Assembly (NCBI GenBank): GCA_963789275.1
Contig: CAWBKF010000021.1
Coordinates: 62,001-126,000, forward strand
Origin: DAHUYF01 sp963789275
Lineage (GTDB): Bacteria; Pseudomonadota; Alphaproteobacteria; ATCC43930; CGMCC-115725
Reading direction: 5' to 3'
DNA length: 64,000 nt
The translations under genes and the position numbers were made by a program. Below the pieces are notes generated by a model. That model ran no database searches. It was given only the letters and a program-made list of their open reading frames with translations, and had not been told where the DNA came from. Shown here piece by piece: positions 8,870 to 16,106 of this stretch. Numbering within the stretch: the first letter of the stretch is position 1; each line of letters opens with the position of its first letter.

Positions 8870-9634
8870 TCAGCGGCGCCGGCGCAAGGTGATGGAATAG
8901 CTGAAGCGCTCGGCCGGATGCAGGTTGAAGGCGATCTCGGCGAGCTCGCCCGTCGCGACACGATAGGCGCGGCGCAGCTCGACCACGGCGCTGCCGGGCT
9001 CGATACCGAGGCCGGGCGCGACCTCCGCCGGTGCCGCGGCGACGCGCAGCGTCTGCTCGATCTCGGTCACCCTCTCGCCATACATCTCCTCGATCAGCGC
9101 GTAGATCGGCCCGGCGCGCTTGCCGACCAGCTCGCCGACCCCGGCATAGGCGGCATTGACATAGACCTCGGTCCAGCAGAAGGGCAGCGCCTCGCCGGGC
9201 GCATAGCGAAAGCCTTCGACCTTGAGCCAGCGGCTGCCGGCGAGCTCGCCGAGCCGCGCCGCCAACGCTATGTCGGCGATCAGCATATGCCGCGTCTCCG
9301 GCCGGTAGCGGGTCGCTTCCGCATATTGCACCAGCTCCTCGATCGAGCCCACCGAATGCACATAGAGCGGCGGCGCGCCTTCCTTGCGCACCACGGTGCT
9401 GCCGGCACCCTGGCGCGACGCCACCAGCCCGTCCTCGCGCAGCTGGCGCAACGCCTCGCGCACGGTGTGGCGGCTGACGCCGAAGCGCTCGCACAGCTCC
9501 TCCTCGGAGGGGAGCCGCGCGCCGATCGCGAGCCGTCCGGCGGCGATCTCCCGGCGCAGCGCGTCCACCACCTTGCGATAGAGCGGGCCGTCGCCGCCGC
9601 GGTCCAGCGCGATGATCGCCGCTTTCCTCGCCAC
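8870..9634 (-). CDS. GntR family (HutC/UTRA subfamily) transcriptional regulator
   Basis: 254-residue repressor. An N-terminal winged helix (about residues 17-80; PLYRKVVDALRREI, RLPSEEELCERFGVSRHTVR, LRQLREDGLVASRQGAGSTV) is followed by a UTRA ligand-binding domain (about 95-250) ending in FNLHPAERFSYSITLRR. The GTG start has a good Shine-Dalgarno (GGGAGGCAAG). It lies between the two catabolic operons. A palindrome between this gene and the divergent MaoC gene, and a second palindrome before the MmgE/PrpD operon, suggest it represses both operons and itself. Its inducer is probably a pathway intermediate. Confidence 0.92.
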   Translation of the reverse strand: MARKAAIIALDRGGDGPLYRKVVDALRREIAAGRLAIGARLPSEEELCERFGVSRHTVREALRQLREDGLVASRQGAGSTVVRKEGAPPLYVHSVGSIEELVQYAEATRYRPETRHMLIADIALAARLGELAGSRWLKVEGFRYAPGEALPFCWTEVYVNAAYAGVGELVGKRAGPIYALIEEMYGERVTEIEQTLRVAAAPAEVAPGLGIEPGSAVVELRRAYRVATGELAEIAFNLHPAERFSYSITLRRRR

Positions 9635-9680
9635 CTTGCCTCCCGCGCGCTTGACGACTTGCCCCGACCGAGGCTAGCGT

Positions 9681-9696
9681 AGTTGTCCGGACAAGT
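9681..9696. promoter_or_regulatory. GntR-type operator in the GntR/MaoC divergent promoter
   Basis: AGTTGTCCGGACAAGT, with a 12-base perfect palindromic core TTGTCCGGACAA. It sits 47 bases upstream of the GntR start and 46 bases upstream of the MaoC start, midway between the divergent genes, so one bound dimer could control both directions. It is nearly identical to the operator at 8821-8836. Confidence 0.78.
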
Positions 9697-9742
9697 CACG
9701 GGCGCAGTTCCGCGCCGACCTCAATCACCACGGGAGCGGGCC

Positions 9743-10261
9743 ATGGTCGCGAGCGCCAAGCAGGTCGGGCCTTCCCGGTACCGCGAGAGCTACGGCCGCT
9801 ATTACGAGGATTTCGTTGTCGGCGACGTCTACGAGCACCGGCCGGGGCGCACCATCAGCGAAGCCGACAACACCTGGTTCACGCTGCTGACGATGAACCA
9901 GCATCCGCTGCATTTCGACGCCGCCTATGCCGCGAAATCGGAATTCGGCCGGCCGGTGGTCAACAGCTGCCTGACGCTCTCGATCGTCGCCGGCATGAGC
10001 GTCAGCGATGTCAGCCAGAAGGCGATCGGCAATCTCGGCTGGAACGACATCCGCCTCGTCGCGCCAGTCTTCGTCGGCGACACGATCTACGCGGAATCCG
10101 AGGTCATCGCCAAGCGCCAATCCGAGAAACGGCCGACGCAAGGCGTCGTCACGGTGCGCACCACCGGGCGCAAGGCCGACGGCACCGTGTTCATGACCTA
10201 TGAGCGCACGGTGCTGGTGCCCAAGCGCGGCCACGGCGTCGACGACCGCGCCGATTATTGA
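9743..10261 (+). CDS. MaoC family dehydratase
   Basis: Hotdog-fold enoyl-CoA hydratase-like protein, 172 residues. The ATG at 9743 is preferred over an earlier in-frame TTG at 9683 because that one lies inside the operator palindrome, whereas 9743 has a GGGAGCGGG Shine-Dalgarno. The MaoC signature is visible: EDFVVGDVYEHRPGRTISE, then DNTWFTLLTMNQHPLHFD with the catalytic Asp/His region. It resembles the short mesaconyl- or methylmalyl-CoA dehydratase-like proteins. With acyl-CoA dehydrogenase and CoA-transferases nearby, hydration of an unsaturated dicarboxylic or branched acyl-CoA is a reasonable guess. Confidence 0.9.
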   Translation: MVASAKQVGPSRYRESYGRYYEDFVVGDVYEHRPGRTISEADNTWFTLLTMNQHPLHFDAAYAAKSEFGRPVVNSCLTLSIVAGMSVSDVSQKAIGNLGWNDIRLVAPVFVGDTIYAESEVIAKRQSEKRPTQGVVTVRTTGRKADGTVFMTYERTVLVPKRGHGVDDRADY

Positions 10262-10301
10262 CGCCCTGCGAGCGCGCTTGCGCTCGTCGGGGGCGGCGCC
10301 A

Positions 10302-10388
10302 GCGGTTGCACAGCAACCGCGAAAGCCGCGCCGTGCGGACTGGTATCGACGCGGCGGGCACGGAAAGAAACAGCGGGCACAAGCCCGC
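10302..10388 (+). promoter_or_regulatory. Two strong hairpins in the MFS gene leader
   Basis: First hairpin: GCGGTTGC / GCAACCGC, an 8-bp perfect stem with a 3-base loop at 10302-10320. Second: GCGGGC / GCCCGC with loop ACAA at 10373-10388, immediately before the Shine-Dalgarno AGGGGAGAGGAG of the MFS gene. No U-run follows either, so I read them as mRNA-processing or attenuation structures within the MaoC-MFS-CaiB operon rather than terminators. Confidence 0.5.
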
Positions 10389-10405
10389 AGGGGAGAGGAG
10401 ACGAG

Positions 10406-11788
10406 ATGAAGGTGATCAACGCCGGCGCGCGGCTCGACAGGCTGCCGATCGCGCCGTTCCACTATCGCGTGCTCGGGCTGATCGGCGCCGGCATGTTCCT
10501 CGATGCCTTCGAGATCTATCTCCAGGGCGCGGTGCTGGCGACGCTGGTGGCGAGCCAATGGTCGACCCCGGCGCTCAACGCCAATTTCATCTCGGTGACC
10601 TTCGCCGGCATGGTGCTCGGCGCCTGGCTCGCCGGCATTCTCGGCGACCGCTTCGGCAGGCGCTATTCCTACCAGGCCAATCTGCTGGTGTTCGGCATCG
10701 CCTCGCTCGCCGGCGCGCTGGCGCCGTCGATGGGCTGGCTGATCGCCTGCCGCTTCGTCATGGGCCTCGGCCTCGGTGCCGAGATCGTCGTCGGCTACGT
10801 CACCCTCGCCGAATTCGTGCCGCCGAAAAGCCGCGGCCGCTGGGGCACGGCGCTCGCCGTCATCACCAATTCCGCGCTGTTCGTCTCGGCGCTGGTGGGG
10901 CGCCTCGTCATTCCCAATTGGGGTTGGCGCTGGATGTTCGTCATCGTCGGCGTCGGCGCGCTGATTGTCTGGTATCTGCGCAAGAAGATGCCGGAATCGC
11001 CGCGCTGGCTCGAGGCCAAGGGGCATGGCGAAGAGGCCGAGCGCGTGCTCGGCGCGATCGAGCGCGAGGTCGCCGCCGGCCGGCCCCTGCCGCCGGCGCC
11101 GGTCGAGGCGGTGCCGCTGCTGCACCGCCCGTCGCTCGCGACGCTGCTGTCGCGCGGCCTCATCCTGCGCACGCTCACCGGCAGCCTGCTTCTGATCGCG
11201 CTCAACACCGCGATCTACGGCTTCATCGCCTTCCTGCCGACCTTCATGGTGAAGCAGGGCATGAGCATCGTCACCTCGCTCAACTACACCACGATCATGT
11301 CGCTGGGCGGGCCGGTCGGCGCGCTGATCGGCATGTGGCTCGGCGACCGCGCCGGGCGCAAGCCCTGCATCGTCGCCGGCTCCGTCCTCGCCATCCTCTT
11401 CGGCGCGCTTTATCCCACCATCAGCGATCCCGCGCTGCTCACCTTGGTCGGCTTCCTGCTCGTGGCCTCGGTCTATGTGCTCGTCGCCATCGCCTGGGGG
11501 CTTTACGTGCCGGAGCTGTTCCCGACCGAGGTGCGCATGCGCGGCGCCGGCTTCTGCAACACCGCCGGCCGGCTGATGACCATCCTGACGCCGCAGCTCG
11601 TCGTGCCGCTCTTCGCTGCTTTCGGTGTCGCCGGCGTCATCGCGCTCGCGAGCGCGCTGCTCGCCATCGAGGCGGCGCTGGTCGCCTGGCTCGGCATCGA
11701 GACCAAGGCGAAGCCGCTCGAGGCGCTGGTGCCGCAGGCCGACGGCACCGTCACGACGCTCGCGCGCCCGGCCGACGCGGTGCGCTGA
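10406..11788 (+). CDS. MFS transporter (AAHS / organic-acid type)
   Basis: 460-residue major facilitator protein with about 12 hydrophobic segments. The loop 2-3 signature GILGDRFGRRYSYQ and its second-half counterpart WLGDRAGRKPC are present, together with GLGLGAEIVVGYVTLAEFVPPKSRG in segment 4-5, typical of metabolite:proton symporters for organic or aromatic acids. It has a strong ribosome site and lies between MaoC and CaiB in the GntR-controlled operon, so it probably imports the acid that the CoA-transferase activates. It gives this pathway a second, secondary-active uptake route besides the ABC importer at the start of the window. Confidence 0.92.
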   Translation: MKVINAGARLDRLPIAPFHYRVLGLIGAGMFLDAFEIYLQGAVLATLVASQWSTPALNANFISVTFAGMVLGAWLAGILGDRFGRRYSYQANLLVFGIASLAGALAPSMGWLIACRFVMGLGLGAEIVVGYVTLAEFVPPKSRGRWGTALAVITNSALFVSALVGRLVIPNWGWRWMFVIVGVGALIVWYLRKKMPESPRWLEAKGHGEEAERVLGAIEREVAAGRPLPPAPVEAVPLLHRPSLATLLSRGLILRTLTGSLLLIALNTAIYGFIAFLPTFMVKQGMSIVTSLNYTTIMSLGGPVGALIGMWLGDRAGRKPCIVAGSVLAILFGALYPTISDPALLTLVGFLLVASVYVLVAIAWGLYVPELFPTEVRMRGAGFCNTAGRLMTILTPQLVVPLFAAFGVAGVIALASALLAIEAALVAWLGIETKAKPLEALVPQADGTVTTLARPADAVR

Positions 11789-11806
11789 GGCGAGGGCAGG
11801 GCGGCA

Positions 11807-12930
11807 ATGAAGCTCGAGCGGCTGCGCGTCGTCGATCTCTCCGTCGTTTCCTTCCCGGCCCCTATCTGACGCTGGCGCTCGCGGATCACGGCGCCGAGGT
11901 GATCAAGGTCGAGCCGCCGGGCGAGGGCGATCCCGGGCGCGCCATCGGGCAAAGCGACGGCGACACCTCGGTCTTCTTCCGCACGCTGAACCGCGGCAAG
12001 AAGAGCATCGTCCTCGACCTCAAATCGCCGGCGGGGCAGACGGTGCTGCGCGCCCTCTGCCGCACCGCCGACGTCTTCGTCGAGAGCAACCGCCCCGGCG
12101 TCATGCGCCGGCTCGGTGCGGATTACGCGACGCTGGCGGCGCTCAACCCGCGCCTGGTCTATTGCTCGATCTCCGCCTTCGGGCAGACCGGCCCTTATCG
12201 CGACCGTCCGGCGCATGATCTCGCGGTGGAGGCGCTGGCGGGATCGGTCGGCATCACGCTGGGCGCGGACGGCGCGCCGGCGATCCCCGGCATCGCCGCC
12301 GCCGACATGCTCAGCGCGCTGCAGGGCCTCTCCGCCGTGCTGATGGCGCTCTACCGCCGCGAGCAGACCGGACGCGGCGACTACATCGACCTCGCCATGC
12401 ACGACGCCGCGCTCGGCGCCTGCCCCAACCAGCTCGGCCCGGTCTTCGCCGAGCGCCGCGCCCCGGTGCCGCAAGAGGAGCGCACGCTCGGCGGCGCGGC
12501 TTTCTACCGCCTCTACCGTACTCTGGACGGCCGCCACATCGCGCTCGGCGGCCAGGAGATGAAATTCGTGCGCACGCTGCTCGACGCGCTGGGACGGCCC
12601 GATCTGGTGCCGCTTTGCGCGCGCGGCCCTGGCCTCCATCAGCGTCCGGTGATCGACTTCCTCGAGAGCGTCTTCGCCGAGCGCAGCCAGTCGGAGTGGA
12701 TCGAATGGTTCCGCGGCCGCGATGTCTGCTTCGCGCCGGTGAAGACGCTGCTCGAGGCCGTCGATGACGAACAGGCGCGCGCCCGCGGCATGGTGATCAC
12801 CGATGCGGCGGGGCGCGAGCATCTGGCGCCGGTGATCAAGTTCCGCGACGAGCCGGCGCAGCCGCGGCTTGCTGCGCCAGCGCTCGGCGAGCACACGGCG
12901 GAGATCGTCGCCGCGTTGAACGAGGAGTGA
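11807..12930 (+). CDS. CaiB/BaiF family CoA-transferase (frameshift near the N-terminus)
   Basis: Second family III CoA-transferase of the locus. The ATG at 11807 starts MKLERLRVVDLS, then the frame is lost within 16 codons. The body (GPYLTLALADHGAEVIKVEP onward, through YIDLAMHDAALGACPN with the catalytic Asp) is in another frame from about 11850 to the stop. The span is 374 codons plus two bases, so two extra bases or one missing base near 11842-11852 would repair it. Removing two bases gives the family consensus DLSRFLPGPY. Corrected length about 373 residues. It ends the MaoC-MFS-CaiB operon. Confidence 0.82.
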
Positions 12931-12945
12931 AGCGCGGCGTCCCCC

Positions 12946-13587
12946 TCAGAGCTCCCTTGCCCGTGCCAGGAACGCGCCGATCTTCTCGGGGTCCTTGATG
13001 CCCGGCGCGCGCTCGACGCCGGAGGAGACGTCGACGGCGGTGGCGTGGGTGATGCGCACGGCCGCGGCGAGGTTCTCCGGGCTGAGGCCGCCCGACAGCA
13101 TCCACGGCACCGGCCAGCGCCTGCCGCCGAGCAGCTCCCAGTCGAACACCAGGCCGTTGCCGCCGGGCACCACCGCGTCCTTGGGCGGCTTGGCGTCGAA
13201 CAGCAGCAGGTCGGCGACGCCGTAATAGAGCTTCGCCTGGTCAAGATCGGCTTCGGCCGCGACCGGAATCGCCTTCATCACCGGCTTGCCGAAGCGCCGT
13301 TTCGCCCAGAGCACGCGTTCCGGGCTCTCGCGCCCGTGGAATTGCAGGAGGTCGAGCCGGGCGCCGGCCAGCGCCGCGTCCAGGCTCTCATCATCGGCAT
13401 CGACGAAGAGCCCGACCTTGGTCACCCCCGCCGGCACCATCGCCGCCAGCGCGCCCGCAAGCGCCGGGGTGATGTTGCGCCGGCTCGGCGGATAGAAGAC
13501 GAAACCGACATAGTGCGCGCCGTTGCGCACCGCCGCGGCGACGCCCTCGGCGGTGGAGAGGCCGCAGATCTTGGCGGCGATGCTCAC
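12946..13587 (-). CDS. trpF: Phosphoribosylanthranilate isomerase
   Basis: Tryptophan biosynthesis, converting N-(5-phosphoribosyl)anthranilate to the carboxyphenylamino-deoxyribulose phosphate. 213 residues, a normal TIM-barrel length. Conserved KICGL at residues 6-10 (catalytic Cys), YVGFVFYPPSRR, LLQFHG, and PWMLSGGLSPENLAAA (phosphate-binding loop) are all present. It starts with an ATGA overlap with the pyrF stop, so the two are coupled. No trpB or trpA follows inside the window: the next gene downstream is the convergent CaiB. Confidence 0.95.
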   Translation of the reverse strand: MSIAAKICGLSTAEGVAAAVRNGAHYVGFVFYPPSRRNITPALAGALAAMVPAGVTKVGLFVDADDESLDAALAGARLDLLQFHGRESPERVLWAKRRFGKPVMKAIPVAAEADLDQAKLYYGVADLLLFDAKPPKDAVVPGGNGLVFDWELLGGRRWPVPWMLSGGLSPENLAAAVRITHATAVDVSSGVERAPGIKDPEKIGAFLARAREL

Positions 13588-14279
13588 CGCGCCGCCGCCA
13601 GCATGGCGCGGGCCGCGGCGGCGGGGTCGGGCGCGCCGGTGATCGGCCGGCCGATGACCAGGAAATCGGCGCCGGCGGCGAGTGTCTCGCGCGGTCCCAT
13701 GACGCGTTTCTGGTCGCCCGGGGAGAGCCCCATCAGGCGGATGCCGGGCACCACCAGCAGGAAATTCGGGCCGCAGGCCTCGCGCAGCATCGCCGCCTCG
13801 AGCGGCGAGCAGACGACGCCGTCGAGGCCGCAGTCGCGGGCCAGCAGCGCGAGGCGCCGCACCTGCTCGGCAGCGGGGCCGCGCTGGCCCACCGCGTCGA
13901 GATCGCCGTCATCGAGGCTGGTGAGCACCGTCACCCCCAGCAGCTTGAGCCGCTGCCGGTCGGGCACCGACTGCGCCGCCGCCTCGGCCGCGGCGCGCAG
14001 CATCGCCTTGCCGCCGCTGCAATGCACCGTCAGCAGCAGCGGCCGGAGCGAGGCCGCGGCGCGCACCGCGCCGGCCACGGTGTTGGGGATGTCGTGCAGC
14101 TTGAGGTCGAGGAAGAGCGGCGCTCTCCCGGCGACCTCGCGCACCCCGGCGGGCCCGTGCGCGGTGAAGAATTCGAGGCCGAGCTTGATGTTGACCACGT
14201 TGCGCACCGCCTGGGCGAGATTCCGCGCCTGGGCGAGGTCGGTGGTGTCGATGGCGCAGAAGATCGGGTTCTTTTGCAT
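13584..14279 (-). CDS. pyrF: Orotidine 5'-phosphate decarboxylase
   Basis: Last step of UMP synthesis. 231 residues, typical of the short bacterial form. The active-site motif FLDLKLHDIPNTV (D-x-K-x-x-D) is intact, as are AIDTTDLAQA near the N-terminus and VVPGIRLM and DFLVIGRPITGAPDP near the C-terminus. It sits 12 bases downstream of the ornithine-cyclodeaminase-like gene and overlaps trpF by four bases. Confidence 0.95.
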   Translation of the reverse strand: MQKNPIFCAIDTTDLAQARNLAQAVRNVVNIKLGLEFFTAHGPAGVREVAGRAPLFLDLKLHDIPNTVAGAVRAAASLRPLLLTVHCSGGKAMLRAAAEAAAQSVPDRQRLKLLGVTVLTSLDDGDLDAVGQRGPAAEQVRRLALLARDCGLDGVVCSPLEAAMLREACGPNFLLVVPGIRLMGLSPGDQKRVMGPRETLAAGADFLVIGRPITGAPDPAAAARAMLAAAR

Positions 14280-14291
14280 CGTCTTCCCGGG

Positions 14292-15254
14292 TCAGAGCGT
14301 CGAATGAGCGCTCGAATTCTCGACATGATCGAGTGCGAGCCTGGCGGCGGCGAGATCCTCCAGCGCGGTGCCGACCGATTTGAACAGCGTGATCTGGTCG
14401 TGATAGCGTCGTCCGGCGCGGCTGCCGCGCGCGAGCTCGAAGAGATCGCCGGCGATGTCGCCCTCGCTCAGCACGCCGGACGCCAGCGGCTGCACGATGT
14501 CGCCGGCCTCGGCGAGCGCGCCGGCGCGGGTGTCGACGAAGATCCGCGCGCGGCGGATGCAATCGTCATCCGCCTCGCGCATCTCCGGCCGGAAGCCGCC
14601 GACGAGATCGAGATGGACGCCGAGCGGCAGCCAGTGGCCGGCGATCAGCGGCGCCTCGCTCAGCGTCGCGCAGCAGACGATATGCGCGCCGCGTACGGCA
14701 TTGGCGAGGTCGGAGGTCGGCGCCACCCTGAGCGTGCGCCGCGTCAGGCGCTGCGCCAGCTTTGCCGCCTTCTGCGGGTTGCGGCCCCAGACCAGCACGT
14801 TGACGATGGGACGTACGCTGGCATGCGCCTCGATCAGATGGGAGGCAAGCGCGCCGGTGCCGACCATCAGCAGCCGCTCGCAATCCGGCCGCGCCAGATA
14901 GCTGGCGGCGAGCGCCGAGGCGGCCGCGGTGCGCCTGAGCGTCAGCGCCGCCCCGTCCATCAGCGCCAGCGTCCTGCCGGTCCGGCCGTCGAGCAGCAGA
15001 TAGGTCCCGGCCATCGAGGGTTCCTGGTGAGCGGTGTTGTCCGGGAACACCGTCAGCAGCTTGACGCCGATCTGGCGGCCCGCCTGCCAGGCCGGCATCA
15101 GCAGCAAGGTGCCGTCTGCGCCGCCCGGCACCGGGATGGTGAGATGCTGGCGCGGCGGCATCTCGGCCCCGGCGCGGAACATCTGCCTGAGCGCCTCGAC
15201 CAGCGACGGCGGGTCGAGGGCGGCCACCACTTCCGAATAACCCAGAATGCGCAT
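14292..15254 (-). CDS. Ornithine cyclodeaminase / mu-crystallin family protein
   Basis: NAD(P)-dependent enzyme of the OCD/mu-crystallin family, 320 residues from the ATG at 15252-15254. The frame remains open upstream but has no family sequence there. Visible features are GADGTLLLMPAWQ, the substrate region IGVKLLTVFPDN, and the Rossmann motif LLMVGTGALASHLIEAHASV. Family members include ornithine cyclodeaminase, alanine dehydrogenase-like enzymes and ketimine reductases, and sequence alone does not separate them. It sits inside a housekeeping run between lapA-like and pyrF genes, so its job may be unrelated to its neighbours. Confidence 0.88.
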   Translation of the reverse strand: MRILGYSEVVAALDPPSLVEALRQMFRAGAEMPPRQHLTIPVPGGADGTLLLMPAWQAGRQIGVKLLTVFPDNTAHQEPSMAGTYLLLDGRTGRTLALMDGAALTLRRTAAASALAASYLARPDCERLLMVGTGALASHLIEAHASVRPIVNVLVWGRNPQKAAKLAQRLTRRTLRVAPTSDLANAVRGAHIVCCATLSEAPLIAGHWLPLGVHLDLVGGFRPEMREADDDCIRRARIFVDTRAGALAEAGDIVQPLASGVLSEGDIAGDLFELARGSRAGRRYHDQITLFKSVGTALEDLAAARLALDHVENSSAHSTL

Positions 15255-15286
15255 GCCGCCGGAAGTAGCTGTGCCGGCGGCGCGAG

Positions 15287-15610
15287 TCAATCGCGCCCGC
15301 CGCCGGCTGCCGTCAGCGCCTCGGCGCGTTTGGGCGGGGTCGGCTCCTTGGCCGCGAGCTCGCGCTCCAGCGCCTCGATGCGGCGCTGGCGCCGTCGCGC
15401 CTCGCGCCGCCAATGCCGGCCGTTGACCCAGGCGACCAGCTCGCCGCCGAGAAAACCCAGCGCCAGCGCGCCCAGCACCAGGATATAGAGCGGCATGTCG
15501 ACATCCGGCAGCGGCCAGAGCCCCACCCTCACCGTATCGAGATTGGCGATCGCGAACAGGATGGCGATGATCGCGACCGGCAGCGTCACCAGCCAGTGGA
15601 CGAGCTTCAC
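15287..15610 (-). CDS. LapA-like inner-membrane protein (DUF1049)
   Basis: 107-residue protein with two membrane segments (about residues 3-25, VHWLVTLPVAIIAILFAIAN, and 40-62, MPLYILVLGALALGFLGGEL) followed by a basic coiled-coil-like tail (WRREARRRQRRIEALERELA). This is the LapA/YciS layout, linked to LPS assembly in enterobacteria. The GTG start overlaps the ihfB stop (ATGTGA), so translation is coupled; lapA next to ihfB is a widespread arrangement. Confidence 0.85.
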   Translation of the reverse strand: MKLVHWLVTLPVAIIAILFAIANLDTVRVGLWPLPDVDMPLYILVLGALALGFLGGELVAWVNGRHWRREARRRQRRIEALERELAAKEPTPPKRAEALTAAGGGRD

Positions 15611-15897
15611 ATCCCCTCGTTGAGCCGCTCGCGCAGCTGCTTGCCGGTCTTGAAGAAGGGGATGTGCTTCTGCTCGACATGCACGCTGTCGCCGGTGCGC
15701 GGGTTGCGGCCCTGCCTGGCGTCGCGGCGCTTCACCGAGAAAGCGCCGAATCCCCTGAGCTCGACCCGGTCGCCGCGCGACAGCGCCGCGGCGATCTCGT
15801 CGAAGATGGCAGTGACGATCCGCTCGACATCGCGCTGATAGAGGTGCGGATTGCGTTCGGCCAGGCGCTGAATGAGCTCGGACTTGGTCATAGCCAC
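15607..15897 (-). CDS. ihfB: Integration host factor subunit beta
   Basis: 96-residue HU/IHF family DNA-bending protein. It opens with MTKSELIQRLAERNPHLYQ, and the arm contains the DNA-intercalating RNPRTG motif (GRNPRTGDSVHVEQKHIPFF), which together with the position after rpsA identifies the beta subunit. Lies downstream of rpsA in the same direction, separated by about 210 bases holding a heptamer-based inverted repeat. Confidence 0.95.
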   Translation of the reverse strand: MAMTKSELIQRLAERNPHLYQRDVERIVTAIFDEIAAALSRGDRVELRGFGAFSVKRRDARQGRNPRTGDSVHVEQKHIPFFKTGKQLRERLNEGM

Positions 15898-16002
15898 GCT
15901 CTCGCCCTCGACTTTGCGGGATCAATCCCGAAGCGTGCCAAACCCTTGAGCCAGCGTCAAGAAATGACGGAGAAGCTGCCGGACGGCCTTTCGGCCGCGT
16001 TA

Positions 16003-16073
16003 TCAGTCGTCAGTCGTCAGTTCTCAGTGGAGGCCACCGGTTACTGACGACTGACAACTGACAACTGACAACT
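16003..16073. repeat. Heptamer-based inverted repeat, copy 1
   Basis: The left arm is built of CAGTCGT-like 7-mers (CAGTCGTCAGTCGTCAG) and the right arm of ACTGACR-like 7-mers (ACTGACGACTGACAACTGAC), which are reverse complements, so the whole can fold into a long imperfect stem. It lies between rpsA and ihfB. A related copy is at 43455-43537. The two differ in arm length and in the central unique bases. Confidence 0.8.
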
Positions 16074-16106
16074 TTATCGACGGCTGCGAGCGGGCAGCCG
16101 CCCCCC

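Noticed and set aside
10258..12930. A single 890-codon frame spanning the MFS and CaiB genes
   Set aside because: Its first 500 codons are an out-of-frame reading of the intact MFS gene, and only the last part is the real CoA-transferase.
16003..16073. CRISPR-like array
   Set aside because: Units are 7 bases without spacers and the two arms are reverse complements; no cas genes are present in the window.
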